Source of the DNA: Ascaris suum
Lineage: Eukaryota > Nematoda > Chromadorea > Rhabditida > Ascarididae
Direction of reading: 5' to 3'
Assembly: GCA_013433145.1 (NCBI GenBank)
Contig: CM024191.1
Location: 5,906,501 to 5,970,500, forward strand
Length of the DNA: 64,000 nt
The position numbers and the translations under genes were made by a program. Below, one piece after another: positions 1 through 16,500 of the stretch. The notes below the pieces were generated by a model. It ran no database searches. It saw nothing but the letters and a program-made list of their open reading frames with translations, and was not told the DNA's origin. Numbering within the stretch: position 1 is the first letter of the stretch; each line of letters begins with the position of its first letter.

Positions 1-1489
1 TCCCTAATTCCCACTCAAAACTTTTCTTTCCTTGAATCTCTGAAACTTAAAGTTCAACAAAGTTCTGAAAATGTAAGACTTCTCGTACAAACTTCAGCGC
101 TGCTGCTCTATTGCAATTGGAGGTCATTTTCTGCAAGAAAAAAGTGGTCGATGTTGCATCAAACAGCATTACAACAAGACCATAATGCCAAAGGAAAATA
201 GGAAAGGATCTCAGGTCGAGAACTTTGATCGTGACCTCAGCACACGCTACACGAGAACGAGCCTATACACATGCTTATGGTTCCTCATAACCTGTAATGA
301 TTGGAAGCTGAGTTGAAATTTTCCTAAAAATCTCAAGAAATAATGTTTGCGAAAGATTCTAAATTTTGGATGGTTTGCTGGCTGGTTTATCAGCCTAGTC
401 AAGAATAATTGTGTATGTTTTTATAAGTGTGAGGTTAACTGCTATAACTGTTTTTTCAGATAGTACTCGATATCAACTGTCGAAATTTAATTCCATTATA
501 AGATAATTCAGCCTGATGTTATCTCAGTAATCCTCACAAGGTGCATAAACAACGGATAAGAGATAAGGCGGAGGATGCATTTTGCCACTGGAGACTTCAG
601 AAGATGAGTTGTGTTTTATTCGGAAATATGTGACGTATTTTTTCGCCTTTCAAGCAAATGTTCTGTACGTTTCTCGACAATCTACCTGTTACCTGAGCGA
701 GCCGATCGGGAGCTGTGCGCCACAATTTAAGATGAATTAGTGATTTTTCCGATACTCTCATTTGTATTTACCATAAAAACAAATCAGCAATATTGTGTTG
801 TGAAAATACGATTGTCAGGCGCTCTGGAAAATGACATATAAGAGAAAATGTGATGCGCAATGCATCGACGAATTACGAACATCATCACGACCATCATCAC
901 AAAGTTAAATGGTGAACACTTTACGAGCTGCACACTCCTCCCTCAATATCGTTGCAACGACACATTCCAGTTTGTGTGAATTTTTTTTTAATGTACCATT
1001 CGCAAATCCGCTCCCTCAGAACTCAACAACGCATCAATGTGCACACTGTGTGCCCAATAAAAACTTCTCATCACTATTGCGCTTAACGATACCGTCTTAC
1101 TTTATCGACTCGAATTTCGTCTCAACGAATTGATCATAACGATGGACGAGTCATTGATATCGATGCGATCATCGAGAAAGGCGTTCCAACATGATGCTCC
1201 TAACACCATGAAAGTCGAGCGGAAATGTTATAATAACTAGTTGTTGGCTCTTTAAGTCTTTTGATTTTTCTCATAAGACACCTGCCGCTTATTTAATTTC
1301 GAAGGTGTATTAAAACTCGTATTGTCTAGGTCTTGCGATACTCCACACCACTTCCAGAACAGACGAAAAAGTTCTTCATGAGAGTAGAAAATAACTGTCA
1401 TTCTAGCACTCTTGCATAGCATATTACTACAGTGTAAAGAATTCTTGTAATGTTTTGGATATAATTAAAAAATATGTAAGCATATTAAA
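1..1489. other. No supported gene; flank of retroelement
   Basis: Mixed-composition sequence with only short, unconvincing ORFs. The longest, at 909-1133, has no recognisable domain and a composition typical of chance translation. Part of the sequence just left of 1490 may be the unrecognised 5' portion of the Penelope-like element that follows, but no motif supports a boundary. Confidence 0.5.
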
Positions 1490-2224
1490 ACGATTTCGAC
1501 TGCTGATTTCTTCACCTTGTTTACGGAACTACCACATGACGTTATCATTAAAGCTATGGAATTTTTAACACACGTGTGCTTTGAGAATTCCAAAAAGGCT
1601 TACGTCAAATTTTGTGGTAATAAAACTTTGTTTTACACAGGCAATTACGAATTCAACGCGCACTCTTTTGCCTTGAACAGAGCACAAATCATGGAAATAA
1701 TTAAATTTATTATCAATGAAAGGTATTTTACCTTTGATGGTTTCATTTTCAGGCAGTCTAAAGGGGTAGTCATGGGAAGTAATACCAGCCCTGATATAGC
1801 TGATCTTACCTTTTTTGTCGTGGAATATAAATATGCGAAGATTTCTCGCTTTAATGCTATTTGTTGTATGTACGATGATGATTTACTGATATTCAATACT
1901 GATAACTTTCAGAGTATTGCTAAATTAATTGATGGAGGTTCACTGTAGATTGAGGTTACATGAATGGATAGCACAGCTAGCTTTTTGGTCTTAAACTTGT
2001 ACATTGCATGTAATGGTGTCGTCTCAAGCGTTTATGACAAGACAGATCAGTTTAATTTTTCAATGAATAAATATATTCATATGGACAGTAACATCCCACT
2101 GTTCATACACAAAAACCTTATAATCTCTCAAATTTATATATTTATTAAACTGTGCTCATTTAAGGCAGATTTTGTTACTAAGTGTAAAGGACTGCTTAAC
2201 CATTTTAAGTACAAAGCATATTAA
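1490..2224 (+). pseudogene. Penelope-like element reverse transcriptase, decayed
   Basis: This is the RT core of a Penelope-like retroelement, which copies its own RNA into DNA. In one frame three family blocks appear in order. A motif-A block reads DFFTLFTELPHD from 1505, with the catalytic Asp. Near 1754 a Q..GVVMG(S)..SP.IADL block appears. A motif-C YDDD box lies at about 1871-1882, with both catalytic Asp present. Further on (1964-2224) come the palm/thumb-like stretches SVYDKTDQFNF, NIPLFIHKNLIISQIY and CKGLLNHFK. Two in-frame stops, TAG and TGA near 1946-1961, split the ORF without a frameshift. Upstream fingers sequence and a GIY-YIG nuclease are not seen. It is a nonfunctional fossil; the family call is fairly secure, the subfamily is not. 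Confidence 0.75.
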
Positions 2225-6827
<4,603 letters not shown>

Positions 6828-6838
6828 CCCCCCCCCCC
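6828..6838. repeat. C11 homopolymer in a pyrimidine-rich tract
   Basis: Eleven consecutive C within a C/T-rich stretch at about 6770-6870, just upstream of a small ORF at 6888. Confidence 0.9.
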
Positions 6839-6887
6839 TACCTCCCCGCTCCCACCCTCCTCATCTTCTATCTGTTTTTAATATCCG

Positions 6888-7151
6888 ATGAGTCATGTAG
6901 AAGTGAATGCGTCATCACAGCGCACAAAACGAGTATTTAGCGCTTCAGAAATTGAAGCACAAAAAAAAAGTCGGAAGCATAGAACTAGCAGCAAGGAATT
7001 TCGAAAAGACGCGGCTGCGCTGGCGTGCTCAAAAGTACAGGAAGCAACTTTCGACCTGCTACTGCATCATTTTAGGCTTCATTTTTTTTTTTTTTTTTGC
7101 TTGTATACTATATCGAACGAACGAATTTTCAACACTTTTAGGCGTTAATTA
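6888..7151 (+). CDS. Unrecognised small ORF or possible first exon
   Basis: An ATG ORF of 86 codons follows the GC-rich island and pyrimidine tract. Its first about 50 residues are hydrophilic and basic (MSHVEVNASSQRTKRVF, then EIEAQKKSRKHRTSSKEFRK) and look more protein-like than chance AT-rich ORFs; the tail runs into a T16 tract and is not credible. A possible donor (aaaa|gtacag) at 7035 would end the exon in phase 0. That does not fit the phase-1 shared spectraplakin exon, so it would need another partner. No domain is recognised. It may be a first exon of an unknown gene, an upstream isoform exon, or chance. Confidence 0.2.
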
Positions 7152-8983
7152 AGTTATCGTTGATGTAATCAATTACGATCAGATTGAATTTTTTGCATTT
7201 ATGTTTTGTTTTTGATATTTAAGAGTTTACAATTTTATTTGGTAAGTTTCATCCTTTAGAAGTCGGTTTATTCTTTATTGTTACAATAGCCAAAATATAT
7301 AAAAATTCTCTCGACTTCATAACGGATAGGATGCAAATGTTGATTAATCTGTTGGAGAAAAAAAAATCGCCACTTTTAATTATTGCACTCAAAGATTTGA
7401 ATTTTTAAATTTTAATTTCGATCAATTTTTTCACTCAATATGAAATCAAAGAAAAAAAAACAGTGTAAAAAGCGCAAGTGAATGTTTGATTCAACAATGG
7501 AAGTTATTCTAATATATAACGCTAATGAATGAGTTCACAAACCTTGCAATGCCTTTAAGCCATCATTAAGTTCAGTGTTCAAGCAGCTATGCAGTAGTGA
7601 GCGCGAGAGATCATCGTGGAAATGCTGAGCGAGGTGCATTCGCTGCAGACATCAAATGCACAATCCGAATGAGGATTATTTACCGATTGGTGTGGATTAG
7701 TCGCCTATTCCATATTCACTCGACATCATCCGTTGAGCATTTAATGGCGCATATCGTATCGATCGCTAATTATCACCTCTAAATTCCTCATTACCTTTAA
7801 CTACCTCTAATTTTGAGTGGAATTACAGCCTCCGGAAACATCTACAGCTATGATATTGATCGCATTCTTTTTGCTTCAAAAACTCTCTATTAAAATTACT
7901 CAATTTTTAAGCGTCTTTACCAAATTGAAGTGTTTTGCAAAAAGAAAAAAAAAAACACTGAATCAGTTCTGCTAGACATCATGTCTATATATACGCCTAC
8001 CTGTGTTTATCCGTTCGATACTTACAACTCGTTACATGTGACATATATAATTTAAATATGCGAAATACCGCTAATTTTTTAAAAATTTCAATTGTTGAGC
8101 GTTCGTATTAGTGCTATGGAGACGCTTAAATACGCAGAGCTTCAAAATATAGAGGCCAAATTCTTTCGATGACAAATCTGATGGGGCAAACAGTGGGAAA
8201 GCGCATTCCTAGGGAAGCGTTTTATCACAATTTGTTTTATTATTTTGATTTTGAAATTACAACCGATCAGCTAATCGGTGAAATCTCAAAATGCACATAA
8301 TCATATCGCGATATTTTTTCTCAAATGGCTCAATTTCTTTGGTAAATGGACTCATCGATTAGCTAAAATTATTTGCCATTATATCGTAGTGGGAAGATGA
8401 ATATGGCAATTATTAGTTGGCCATTTATTTTCCTTATATAAGCGTTGTTGAACACCTATGTTGTCAATGAAAACACTACTTCCAAATAACACTGCACGTT
8501 CCTTGCTTATGGAAAATTTTATTCAAATCTTTAATTTCATTCAATTTCCATCAATAACAAAAAATATTCCGGTAGAAACAAACCGGAAGTTCTTGTTTTT
8601 TTTTTTCTGGGTCGAGAGAGCACATTAATGAATGTGATAGTTATGGAAATTGATGCTAGTGGAAGTGAAATGAGTAACGAAATGAGTAATCAATAGATGA
8701 GGTGATTTTGAGATATTGAGCTAATGGTCCATTTTTGGAAAGAACAAATCTCTAACGAGACGTTTCTTTCACTTTTTCGTTTATGTCATTGGCACTGATA
8801 GAGAAATCATAACGCTGAATGACTGTGATGTGAAAATAAGCTTTTCATTCAAAAGTGAGTCCTGAACGATGAGATTTGACTAATCGTTTTTGCAATCCCA
8901 TTTGGATGGTCGTTCGAACAGGCGGATTCTGTAACGTTTCATCTCGTTTTCAACACAAACACTGTCGCATGCTTTAGTTGCAG
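7152..8983. other. No supported gene
   Basis: AT-rich sequence with poly-A and poly-T runs and stops in all frames. The only ORF of note, 7597-7782, has no family features. Confidence 0.5.
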
Positions 8984-9041
8984 ATGTAGTTAGGTGCATG
9001 CTCGTCCGGTGACAAATCTCCCGTTTCCGCAATGCAGCCAG

Positions 9042-9228
9042 ATGGGCATATCTCGTCGAAACGACAGCCGACCACTTCGACTCAACGATTTGTGTTTAGC
9101 GCCACTGATGTGCACTTTTGGACGGTGGGTCCATCGAAAGTTTCTAGAAATGATACGAACCCGGCGAATATCTCCAACCCCGGTGATCAACTACGTTACT
9201 TCAAACAGGAACAAAATATGCGCCGAAG
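9042..9228 (+). CDS. Candidate alternative first exon (weak)
   Basis: A GC-richer island ends in a good donor (GCCGAAG|gtatgc at 9229). Two frames are open across it. The frame from the ATG at 9042 (MGISRRNDSRPLRLND...) ends in phase 1 with a G, as the shared spectraplakin exon at 35062 requires, and would give ...CAE-DERDAIQ. The other frame, from the ATG at 9032 (MQPDGHISSKRQPTTSTQRF...), has a more natural amino-acid composition but ends in phase 2. A strong acceptor-like ttagttgcag ends at 8983, suitable for a trans- or cis-spliced leader. The exon status is plausible from donor and composition; the link to the spectraplakin rests on phase only. Confidence 0.25.
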
Positions 9229-9440
9229 GTATGCTGCATGGAATCATCTTAGCCTTTTTAGCGATTCGCTTTTATCTTTTTATTTTGCTGTTGCTGCTCT
9301 CTTCGAAAATAACCAAAGATTCGAGAGAATTCTTAGAAATTTCAGTAGATTTTAAAAGTCATATTGGGTTTAGCAAACGTTTTCATTTGCCAGTACAAAG
9401 TGATGCGCATTTTCATAGAACCATATTTCTGTTGCGTCTC

Positions 9441-9761
9441 TGTTGGGTGCGGTGATGTGAGGTGATGTAAACGAAGACGGCAAGTTGAGGGGAAAGCTTT
9501 ATTAAACGAAGATAGAGAACCGAAACACGCTGAACATACACACACAAACACAAAACAGTGGAAAAAGGCACAGTTTATATAGTGGCCGTCACTTGACAAT
9601 TCATGTTGAAATATAATCACCGTGCTATGTAGTCGTACGATCTCCATCACATTACTGCGCCTCGTCATCACGCGGCTGCTGTATACCTCAATGTTTGCAA
9701 CGTGACCATGCGTTTTGCAACACCATTTTGGATGTCCTGAATCATCACCACATATCTAACA
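9441..9761 (-). repeat. 3' LTR of the Gypsy element
   Basis: On the minus strand this 321-bp segment begins TGTTAGATATGTGG and ends CCCAACA, the TG..CA termini of an LTR. It carries a TATATAAA box (+ strand about 9574-9582) and, about 80 bp further on, an AATAAAGC polyadenylation signal (+ 9496-9503), in the correct U3-R order. A purine-rich GAAAAGAACAGG lies immediately inside the element, in the polypurine-tract position. The partner LTR is absent, so identity between LTRs cannot be used for dating. Confidence 0.75.
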
Positions 9762-9807
9762 CCTGTTCTTTTCGAAGTGCAGGAGGGGAGGGGGTTAAAG
9801 ATCCGTA

Positions 9808-11000
9808 TCACCGTACGTCCTTCGTTGCGGTTCGATGCTGAGGCGTACGTGGACGCCTGCGTGTTCGTCTCACATGTTTCGGTTGTTCATCGGCTTGACT
9901 GGGTTCGGCTGGCCGTGCGTGTTCCCGATCCGGCGGTTGCTGTGGTGGTTGCTGGAAATCAAACATTTCGAACACCGTCCGAAGATCGTCCGACTGTTTT
10001 TGATCTGAGTCAGCAAAGCACAATCTGAGCTGATTTGCGTATCGGATCCATGTGTCGTTTCCGATAAGTACCTTGTGCAGCTCGCATATGCTCTAATACT
10101 CTCCCCTTCGCCCAGCTAAAGACTGTCCCTTGGTAAGTGCAAACAAAAACTGGATCATCGCGCCTGAATGTTTGGCTACCAGCACCATGCCGTCGTTGAA
10201 TTGCTGCTCCATCCGCCTGTTTTTGCTCGGTTTGTGAGGATTGTCGGAATGAGTAGGGAGAGCGCCGTTCGGAGCTTGCGGCCTACGAAAAGCTCCGCAG
10301 GCGACTTCGATTTGTCGAGCATCGGGCGTCGGGTTTGGTGCCGAGCGATAGATGAGGAGAAACATATGGAGGTTTTGGTCCAGTGTTCCTTCACTTTTGA
10401 GTTTGTGAAGACTGTGCCTGAAGGTGTTGAAAAAACGCTCAGCCTGGCCATTCGACTGCGGGTGATATGGCGGTGAGAAGACATGTTCGATGCCGTTTTC
10501 TAAGCAGAAGTCCTTGAATTCTGCCGAGGTGAACTGAGTCCTGTTATCAAGATGCTAAAGTTTCGGGCATTCCATATCTGGTGCAGGCTTGGCGTAGTAA
10601 ATTGATGGTTGCGTTTGCGGTGGGTCCTGAATACCTCTGGCCACTTCGAGGAGGCGTCAACCAATACTAGGTTCGTTCCTTCGAATGGTCCAGCGTAATC
10701 GATGTAGACACGGGCCCATTGTTTGTCTGTCATTGGCCATGGTGCAAGTGTCGTTTTGCGGGTGATTTGGCGGCGGTAGCGTGCTTCGAGCACGTTCGAA
10801 CTGTTTCTTCGATTTGCTTGTCGATTCCTGGCCTATAGACATGGCTGCGAGCGACGGCTTTCATGCGCACGATTGCAGAGTGTCCTCAGTGGAGCTGACG
10901 AAGCATGCGTTGTTGTAACGCCGCAGGAACGACCTCTCCTTCGCCTAGAAGAAGACATCCGTTGACTGTCGACAGAGCGACGGCGGTTGTAGAAGCACTG
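9808..11000 (-). pseudogene. Gypsy integrase and C-terminal tail, decayed
   Basis: Integrase inserts the cDNA into the host chromosome. An N-terminal zinc-binding region lies at about 10930-10780 (LHSGH... then CSKH, where the family has CxxC, so one ligand is lost). The catalytic core starts with YIDYAGP (first Asp at 10698-10700), then a DNRTQF block (second Asp at 10546-10548; the usual Gly after DN is Arg), then HPQSNGQAERFFNT with the Glu at 10438-10440. The DDE triad is thus still legible, but spread over several frames. A SKSPAELFVGR block follows. The tail at 10023-9808 is Pro/Gln- and Arg-rich. Frameshifts make it nonfunctional. Confidence 0.8.
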
Positions 11001-11019
11001 AAGGCTTGGATCGGTGATT

Positions 11020-11610
11020 GTCTTCGGCCACGATCCGCGGATATAGGTTGATACAAGCTGAAGAAGCCTATCTTCGACTGTTGCCCGCCTGATTTCGTCC
11101 TCGGTGACTGGGAGGGCCTTCACTGAATTGGCGAGTGTATTGATTACATCCGCTTCTGCTGATACCGCTGCGATCACTTGGTTTTCGTCCGGTGTTGGCT
11201 GGTTTGCGATGAGCCTGGAGAGTGCCTCTGCGTGCCCGAAATTTATCGTCGAGCGATGCTGGATATCAAAATTGTAAGCTAGTACAGTTGTTGCCCATCT
11301 TTGCAGTGGTTGGCTGTGTAGGCTGGAATTCCTTTCTTGGAGCCAAAAATTGCGAGTAGTGGTTTGTGGTCCGTCAGCAGAGTGAATTTCCGTCCATGAA
11401 GCATCCGATAGAATTTCTGAACGGCGAAGATGAGTACAAGCCTTTCCTTCTCATTTTGACTGTAGCTCTTCTCGGCCGACAAAAGTGATGTTGAGGCGTG
11501 AGCGACTGTCTTCTCTAATCCATCTGGGTAATGGTGCGAGATAACGGCGCCTATGCCGTAATTCGATGCGTCTGCTGCGACTGTAATTTTCTATTAGGGT
11601 CGTTGTGGGC
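11020..11610 (-). pseudogene. Gypsy RNase H and connection, decayed
   Basis: This degrades RNA in RNA:DNA hybrids during reverse transcription. In one minus frame [20 protein letters not shown] is followed by [10 protein letters not shown] and then [20 protein letters not shown], the expected acidic active-site order D...E...D. A frameshift near 11300 follows TAN; the connecting sequence resumes in another frame and includes a VEDRLLQLVSTYI stretch at about 11085-11040. No single ORF spans the domain. Confidence 0.8.
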
Positions 11611-11672
11611 GAGACGTAGTCGGATGCAAGGATTGATTTTGCTCAATTGAAGCTGGCGTTGCAGGCTGGCGG

Positions 11673-12560
11673 TCATCTGAACTTGATGTTTTTAATCGAT
11701 AAGGCGTCGAGTGGAGCACAAAGATCCTTCATTCCCTTGACAAAAGTGCCATAGTAGGTGTGGAGCCCGATGAACGAGCGAAGTCGAGAAGTGCCTTTCG
11801 GAGCAGGCATCTTGTTAATGGCGTGGATTTTGCTCTGGTCGAGGTGTCGACCATCCTTGCCGATGATGTGTCCGTGACAATTGATGCAGGTCGCTGCGAA
11901 TTTGCACTTGTCCAGGCGCCTATAGAGTCCACCATCGGTGATTCGCTTGAAAGCAGCTTCGAGGTTGCGCTGGTGTTCCTCCACAGTGCTGCCAACGATG
12001 ATGACATCGTCGAGATATGTGACCGCTCCTTGACAACCGGCAAGTGCCATATCCATGAGTTGTTGGAAAGTGGCTGGTGCTGATTTAATCACAAGGTAGC
12101 TGGTTGTACTGATAGAGGCCTCGGCGTGTGTTGATTGTTAGCAGCTGCTTTGACTGTTCGTCCACCTCGATTTGAAGGTACGCGTCCACGAAGTCGATAT
12201 GGGAGAAGTAATGGCCACCGTTGAGCGTTGTGAATATATCTTCAGGCCGCGGCAGTGGACATTGCTGAAGATCCAAAGCCTCGTTGAGTCCGGTTGAAAA
12301 ATCGGCACTGATGCTCAGTGATCCATTCGACTTCTTTATGATTACAACTGATGCTGCCCAATCGAGTACTTCACTTTGCGATGACGCCGATTGCTTCGGG
12401 ACGATCCAGGTCTTTGTCAACGGCTGCCAGAGCCGCATATGGCACGGGTCACTCTGGGCGGAAAATTGGTTTGGCGCCCGGCTTCAGCTGGAGAGTAGCC
12501 TGTAATAAGTTGCAATGTCCGAGGTCGGTACTGAAGACCTGTGGATGGCGGCGTTGTAGA
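11673..12560 (-). pseudogene. Gypsy reverse transcriptase, frameshifted
   Basis: The RT palm and fingers lie in two overlapping minus ORFs. The upstream one (12438-12085) has WAASVVIIKKSNGS, an HIDFVDAYLQIEV motif with the catalytic Asp, and LLTINTRRGLYQYNQLP. A frameshift at about 12090 moves to the next ORF (12092-11673), with KSAPATFQQLMD, the catalytic YLDD box at 12006-12017, and RLDKCKF...GHIIGKDG. A further frame change near 12440 separates the N-terminal fingers block. All catalytic Asp residues survive, but the frame is broken. Confidence 0.85.
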
Positions 12561-12729
12561 ACGCTGGCTATGCGGCTGTTGCTTGGTGCAGTGATACTGG
12601 CGTTGATTGTTGTCGATCCACTTGGGTCCTTCCTTGGAAGAGAGTCCATGACTGCATACATCCCCATCTTTGAGATCCACTCGGCTCTGAGTAGGTTGCA
12701 CTGAATGTTGGCTACGTAGAAACCGTCCT

Positions 12730-12930
12730 TTCGCCGAGGTGTCCTGGAAGCTGTAGATGCACGCTCGCTGTCCCAGAATGTTGATCTGGTCTTCTGATGC
12801 GCTATGGGCGATGAATGATGAAGGCTGGAGGGTTGGCCGCCCGATCAGCTGCCAAGTTGCCTTGCTGGTGATCGCGATATCCGATTCGCTATCCACTTGA
12901 AAACTGATTGCTTGGTCGTCCACCGTGACG
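12730..12930 (-). pseudogene. Gypsy aspartic protease, active site altered
   Basis: The minus-frame sequence FQVDSESDIAITS...WQLIGRP matches the retroviral-type aspartic protease start, where the family has D-[ST]-G-[AS]. Here the glycine is Glu (codon GAA, a G-to-A change on the element's sense strand), which should abolish catalysis. It lies between the gag zinc knuckle and RT, as expected for a Gypsy polyprotein. Confidence 0.65.
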
Positions 12931-13029
12931 ATGGCGAAGCGTCGATATTCGATGCAGTCGATCCTTAAGACGGTAAAAACTGCATCTGATCGTGCTCGTC
13001 TTCTCTGTAGTGAGGGCGAGGCACGTTGT

Positions 13030-13525
13030 TTTCAACGGCGCTTGTTGCTTGAGTGGCATTTGGTGCCGTTGCAGAATCCTTCATTATGTGCGATATTTTG
13101 AGAAGGTGCAGCGGCGCTTGCGACAGTTGCAGTCACGATTGAAATGCATCGTGCCGCAGAATCAGCAAGAAATTGGTGGTGTCCTTGGTGCAACGGAGCG
13201 CCGAGGCTGGCCGTTGATTCGGTTGTCAGATTGTAGTATTCCATTCTGCTGAGCTCTGCCTGTGGTCTTCGGAGAGAAGGAAAGTTTTGCTGGATTGACT
13301 GAATCGTTTCCGTGGGCGAGGAGCCATTTTCGATCATTTACTATTGTTCCTGAGGTTCAGTAGTCGCTTGCACTCTTTCAGCGTGTTGAACATACAGGTC
13401 GGATCCACATCGATCTTGGCGAGCAGTTTTCAGTCGAATGAATGCGTCGTCGCTCGATTGTAGACCACATAAGAATGTCAGACATTTGATGTGGTCTTCT
13501 TTGCACGTCTATTTTCTGCATTCCA
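13030..13525 (-). pseudogene. Gypsy gag, nucleocapsid zinc knuckle and partial capsid
   Basis: A minus-frame segment at about 13500-13370 reads EDHIKCLTFLCGLQSSDDAF, resembling the capsid-like block of Gypsy gag. Further on, at about 13165-13125, a CCHC zinc knuckle is visible as C-stop-FCGTMHFNRDC; an in-frame TGA sits where an aromatic residue is usual. A second, degenerate Cys-rich knuckle (CNCRKRRC) follows and ends in two stops. The gag N-terminus and 5' LTR are not found to the right. Confidence 0.7.
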
Positions 13526-16500
13526 TCGTACTGCTCCATTTACGAAGGCAAAATGAATTGAAGGATGCTGATATTTGATCGAGATTGAAGTCAATTGAGT
13601 TCTGCATTCAGTTTTATGGTTTTCTTTTACAAATTTGTCATAATAAAATCAAAAGATGGCCTTCTATTTCTGAGATTATGAAATCCAACCATGACAGAGT
13701 TCTTTACCGTATGTCAGTCTCACAAGCATTGAAAAAAACAATTGTTGAGCATCTCTATGACTACTTCCTTCCAAGCTTTTCATATTTCTTCGCAATATTG
13801 CGTCGGATGTGGGCTTACGATCGATTACCTCTAAGCCTAGGGAACATTTGAACCTCGAGAACCCTCTAGCTACAGGGTATTTCCCGTCGAATTTCGAATA
13901 ATTTTCTGCAATATTTTTTCTTGGTGATTTTTTTCTTCCAAATAACAGAAATTACTATAAAAGTACACATCTCGCTGATCGTAGCAATAGTTAACATAAC
14001 AATAATGAAAGTTTTAAAATCGTCATACATTAATTTATTCATTGATTTCGATTCTATATGCAGAGATCGAATCGAAGTGATTGCTTAGATACCGTTTCCA
14101 AGCGCATCGTTTTTCGGTTATTAACTCAGCAACTACACCTCAACCTATGCACTTTAGACATGATAAATAAAATTAAAGCTGACATCACGGCAATGAATGC
14201 TATTAAGTTCGCCTCTACAATTTTATTTCGGGGTTTTATGGAGTTTTCGAAAAATTCACTCGAGAAGAAAATCTGATTTGCGCCTATTTCTTGTAGCTGT
14301 TACAGCAGAAGTTTCACGAGTGTTTTTCTATGAAACTGAGACAGTACAGTAAAATAAATCAAAGTGCCTCAGTTATTTTTAGCGTTAGAAATAAGAAGCC
14401 TGCTCATGCAACTACATCAGCTAGTGAACGAACGTTTATAAATTTGATGTTTGCTTATTTTTTAAGCAAAAATGTGATATATTTCATTGAAGAGCTCGGA
14501 GATATATGGTGTTTGGATAATCTTTCTGGCCTCGACTGATGCACTAGGAATCCTCATTGATGTTTTGAAATTTGACTTTGAGAGTGTGATCCACAAAGAT
14601 GCTTAGAAAATCGATTCTTTAAGAATTGATTAATGGTCGAAAGATGAAGAACTTCCGGAAGCGCATGTGTATTTTATGGGTTTTTGGTCTTCGCACCTCT
14701 GTTATATCTTCTAAATTGAGATGTCGTTAGTTTGTTGCATCCTTGACGCAATTGAAAGGAAGTAAACCAAACCATAGCATTCTCCATTCAACTGCCGGTT
14801 CGATATAGCCATTTTCCGGTCTCTTCGCTTCCTTACTGCGCTGCAATTTTTCAATTCATTGACAATTTAAAGTGTTCTAGATGCAAAAACGTTTAATTCA
14901 ATGCGTGGTCATGAGACTGAAAGACAGGAAAATCGGGAAAGAAAAGAACACTCTAAATTTCAAAAAAAAAAGCTCGCCATTCTTAATACCACAATCTACT
15001 TTGTCCCTTCCTCCTCTCATATCCATGAAATGCGCGCCAGGTCGATTTTGCCAATTTATGATTCCGTTATATGCAGTCACCTTTTGTAATAGTTCTAGAG
15101 TAAGCATATAAAAGTATGAAGGAATTAATGAATTCTACACGAAAAGTACATCATGGTTTGTCGTTTCAGTTCCAACTACTTGTAGTTTCCACTACTACTT
15201 GTACTTTCAACCGAAGAAGCATAACAGTTCCATGTGAACGAATTGCAGTAAATATGATTTTTTTTTTCGTGACTATGAACTTCGATGCTTTTACCATTAA
15301 TAGGATGTATTCATAAAATCTATAAGTATAGTAAATGAAAGCTTCCTAGAAGAAAGAATGCCGAATAAGACATCAAAAATATGAAAAGAAAGACAATGGA
15401 AAGCAAAAATGAGCACGAAAGACTTTCATTGCAGGCATCTCTATGAGTGCTCATTGCGAAACAGCGAGCACAACCTACATAGTGTCCGTTCACGATGCAC
15501 TACTCCTCACGAATCGTTGACGCATGCGACGAGTGCTTCTCGTGCTCGTCAATTCTCCGAACCGAAGTAAATTTTTTGATGCCTTTATGAATGTGTACCT
15601 GTGTTAATGTTGTCTACCGTTAAAGTACACATCTAGTATGTCCACCTATATGAAATTGGGGCATTTTATCAAGCGTGACGCCGTTTATAGCTGTTCGTCA
15701 CAGAACGTTAAAATTGATGTTCTTGTAATAACGATGAGAAGTTTGCGGATGAAACGGCAGCTGAAATGCGATAGTAAAGCGAATCGTTATACGAATCCGA
15801 TACAGACCACTGAGGAATAGTTATGAGGCAACATGCTGATCGAGTAATATTATCGTGTGTTTGTATGTATGTATGTGTAACCGAGTGGAACATCACGATG
15901 AATCATATAAAGCTTGTCTCTATGAATTCTCTACATGAATTTGCTGAGTAAAAGTTGAATCGAGCAATGAGAAAAAGAATACAAAAAGTGCTCGATGAGC
16001 GTAGCCTATATATTATGCACGCACATCACGAGCAGCTTTTAACAAGGCATAAACGCCTCTCGAAAGTTACCTCCGGTAGTGAGTTGTGATTTTGTGCTTT
16101 TGTTGACTTCACGATAAGTTCTTTCAAGTTGTTAAGTTCACATTCTTTTGCTTGTGTTGCTTTTTAACCTTTATTGATGTCAATGTTGATGAGTGTAAAG
16201 GCTATGAAAAAGCGCAACTTTTATACAGAGAGGTACTTTACCATTAAGAACGTTGTAGTAGTCTGTTTGGACGACTGCAGCATTTCTGTCTGTGAGCGTT
16301 TACCTTGCAAGAAGTGGGTTATCATACTGGCATCTCTGAGGGTTGTGTTGCATTTGGTAGAAATGTAATGCGGTTTCAAGGTAGATTAACTGCAGAGGCG
16401 AGCAGGTGCATCCACTCCTGGATTTGGAATTTCCACGATTCGCTGACAAGTGCTTTCGTTGAGCAGTGAACAAGGAATTTTCAGAGGTGGAGGGTTCTCT

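Larger units (their letters stand above)
9441..13525 (-). mobile_element. Ty3/Gypsy LTR retrotransposon, decayed, gag end truncated
   Basis: Read on the minus strand the order is gag zinc knuckle (about 13.1 kb), aspartic protease (about 12.87), reverse transcriptase (12.5-11.7), RNase H (11.6-11.28), integrase (11.0-10.1), C-terminal tail, then a 3' LTR (9761-9441). This order of RNase H then integrase is Ty3/Gypsy. Coding similarity fades near 13525 and no second LTR is seen to the right, so the 5' LTR and gag start are missing. Frameshifts and stops in every domain show an old, immobile copy. Composition is clearly GC-richer than the surrounding DNA. It lies antisense to the spectraplakin. 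Confidence 0.85.

Noticed and set aside
8994..9455. 153-codon + strand ORF taken as a whole gene
   Set aside because: Begins at GTG, runs past a strong donor at 9229 into intron-like sequence and the LTR; only the part before the donor is plausible.
9777..13252. Plus-strand ORFs at 9777-10028, 10168-10476, 11760-12083, 12284-12704 and 12992-13252
   Set aside because: They are shadows of the GC-richer antisense Gypsy coding region.
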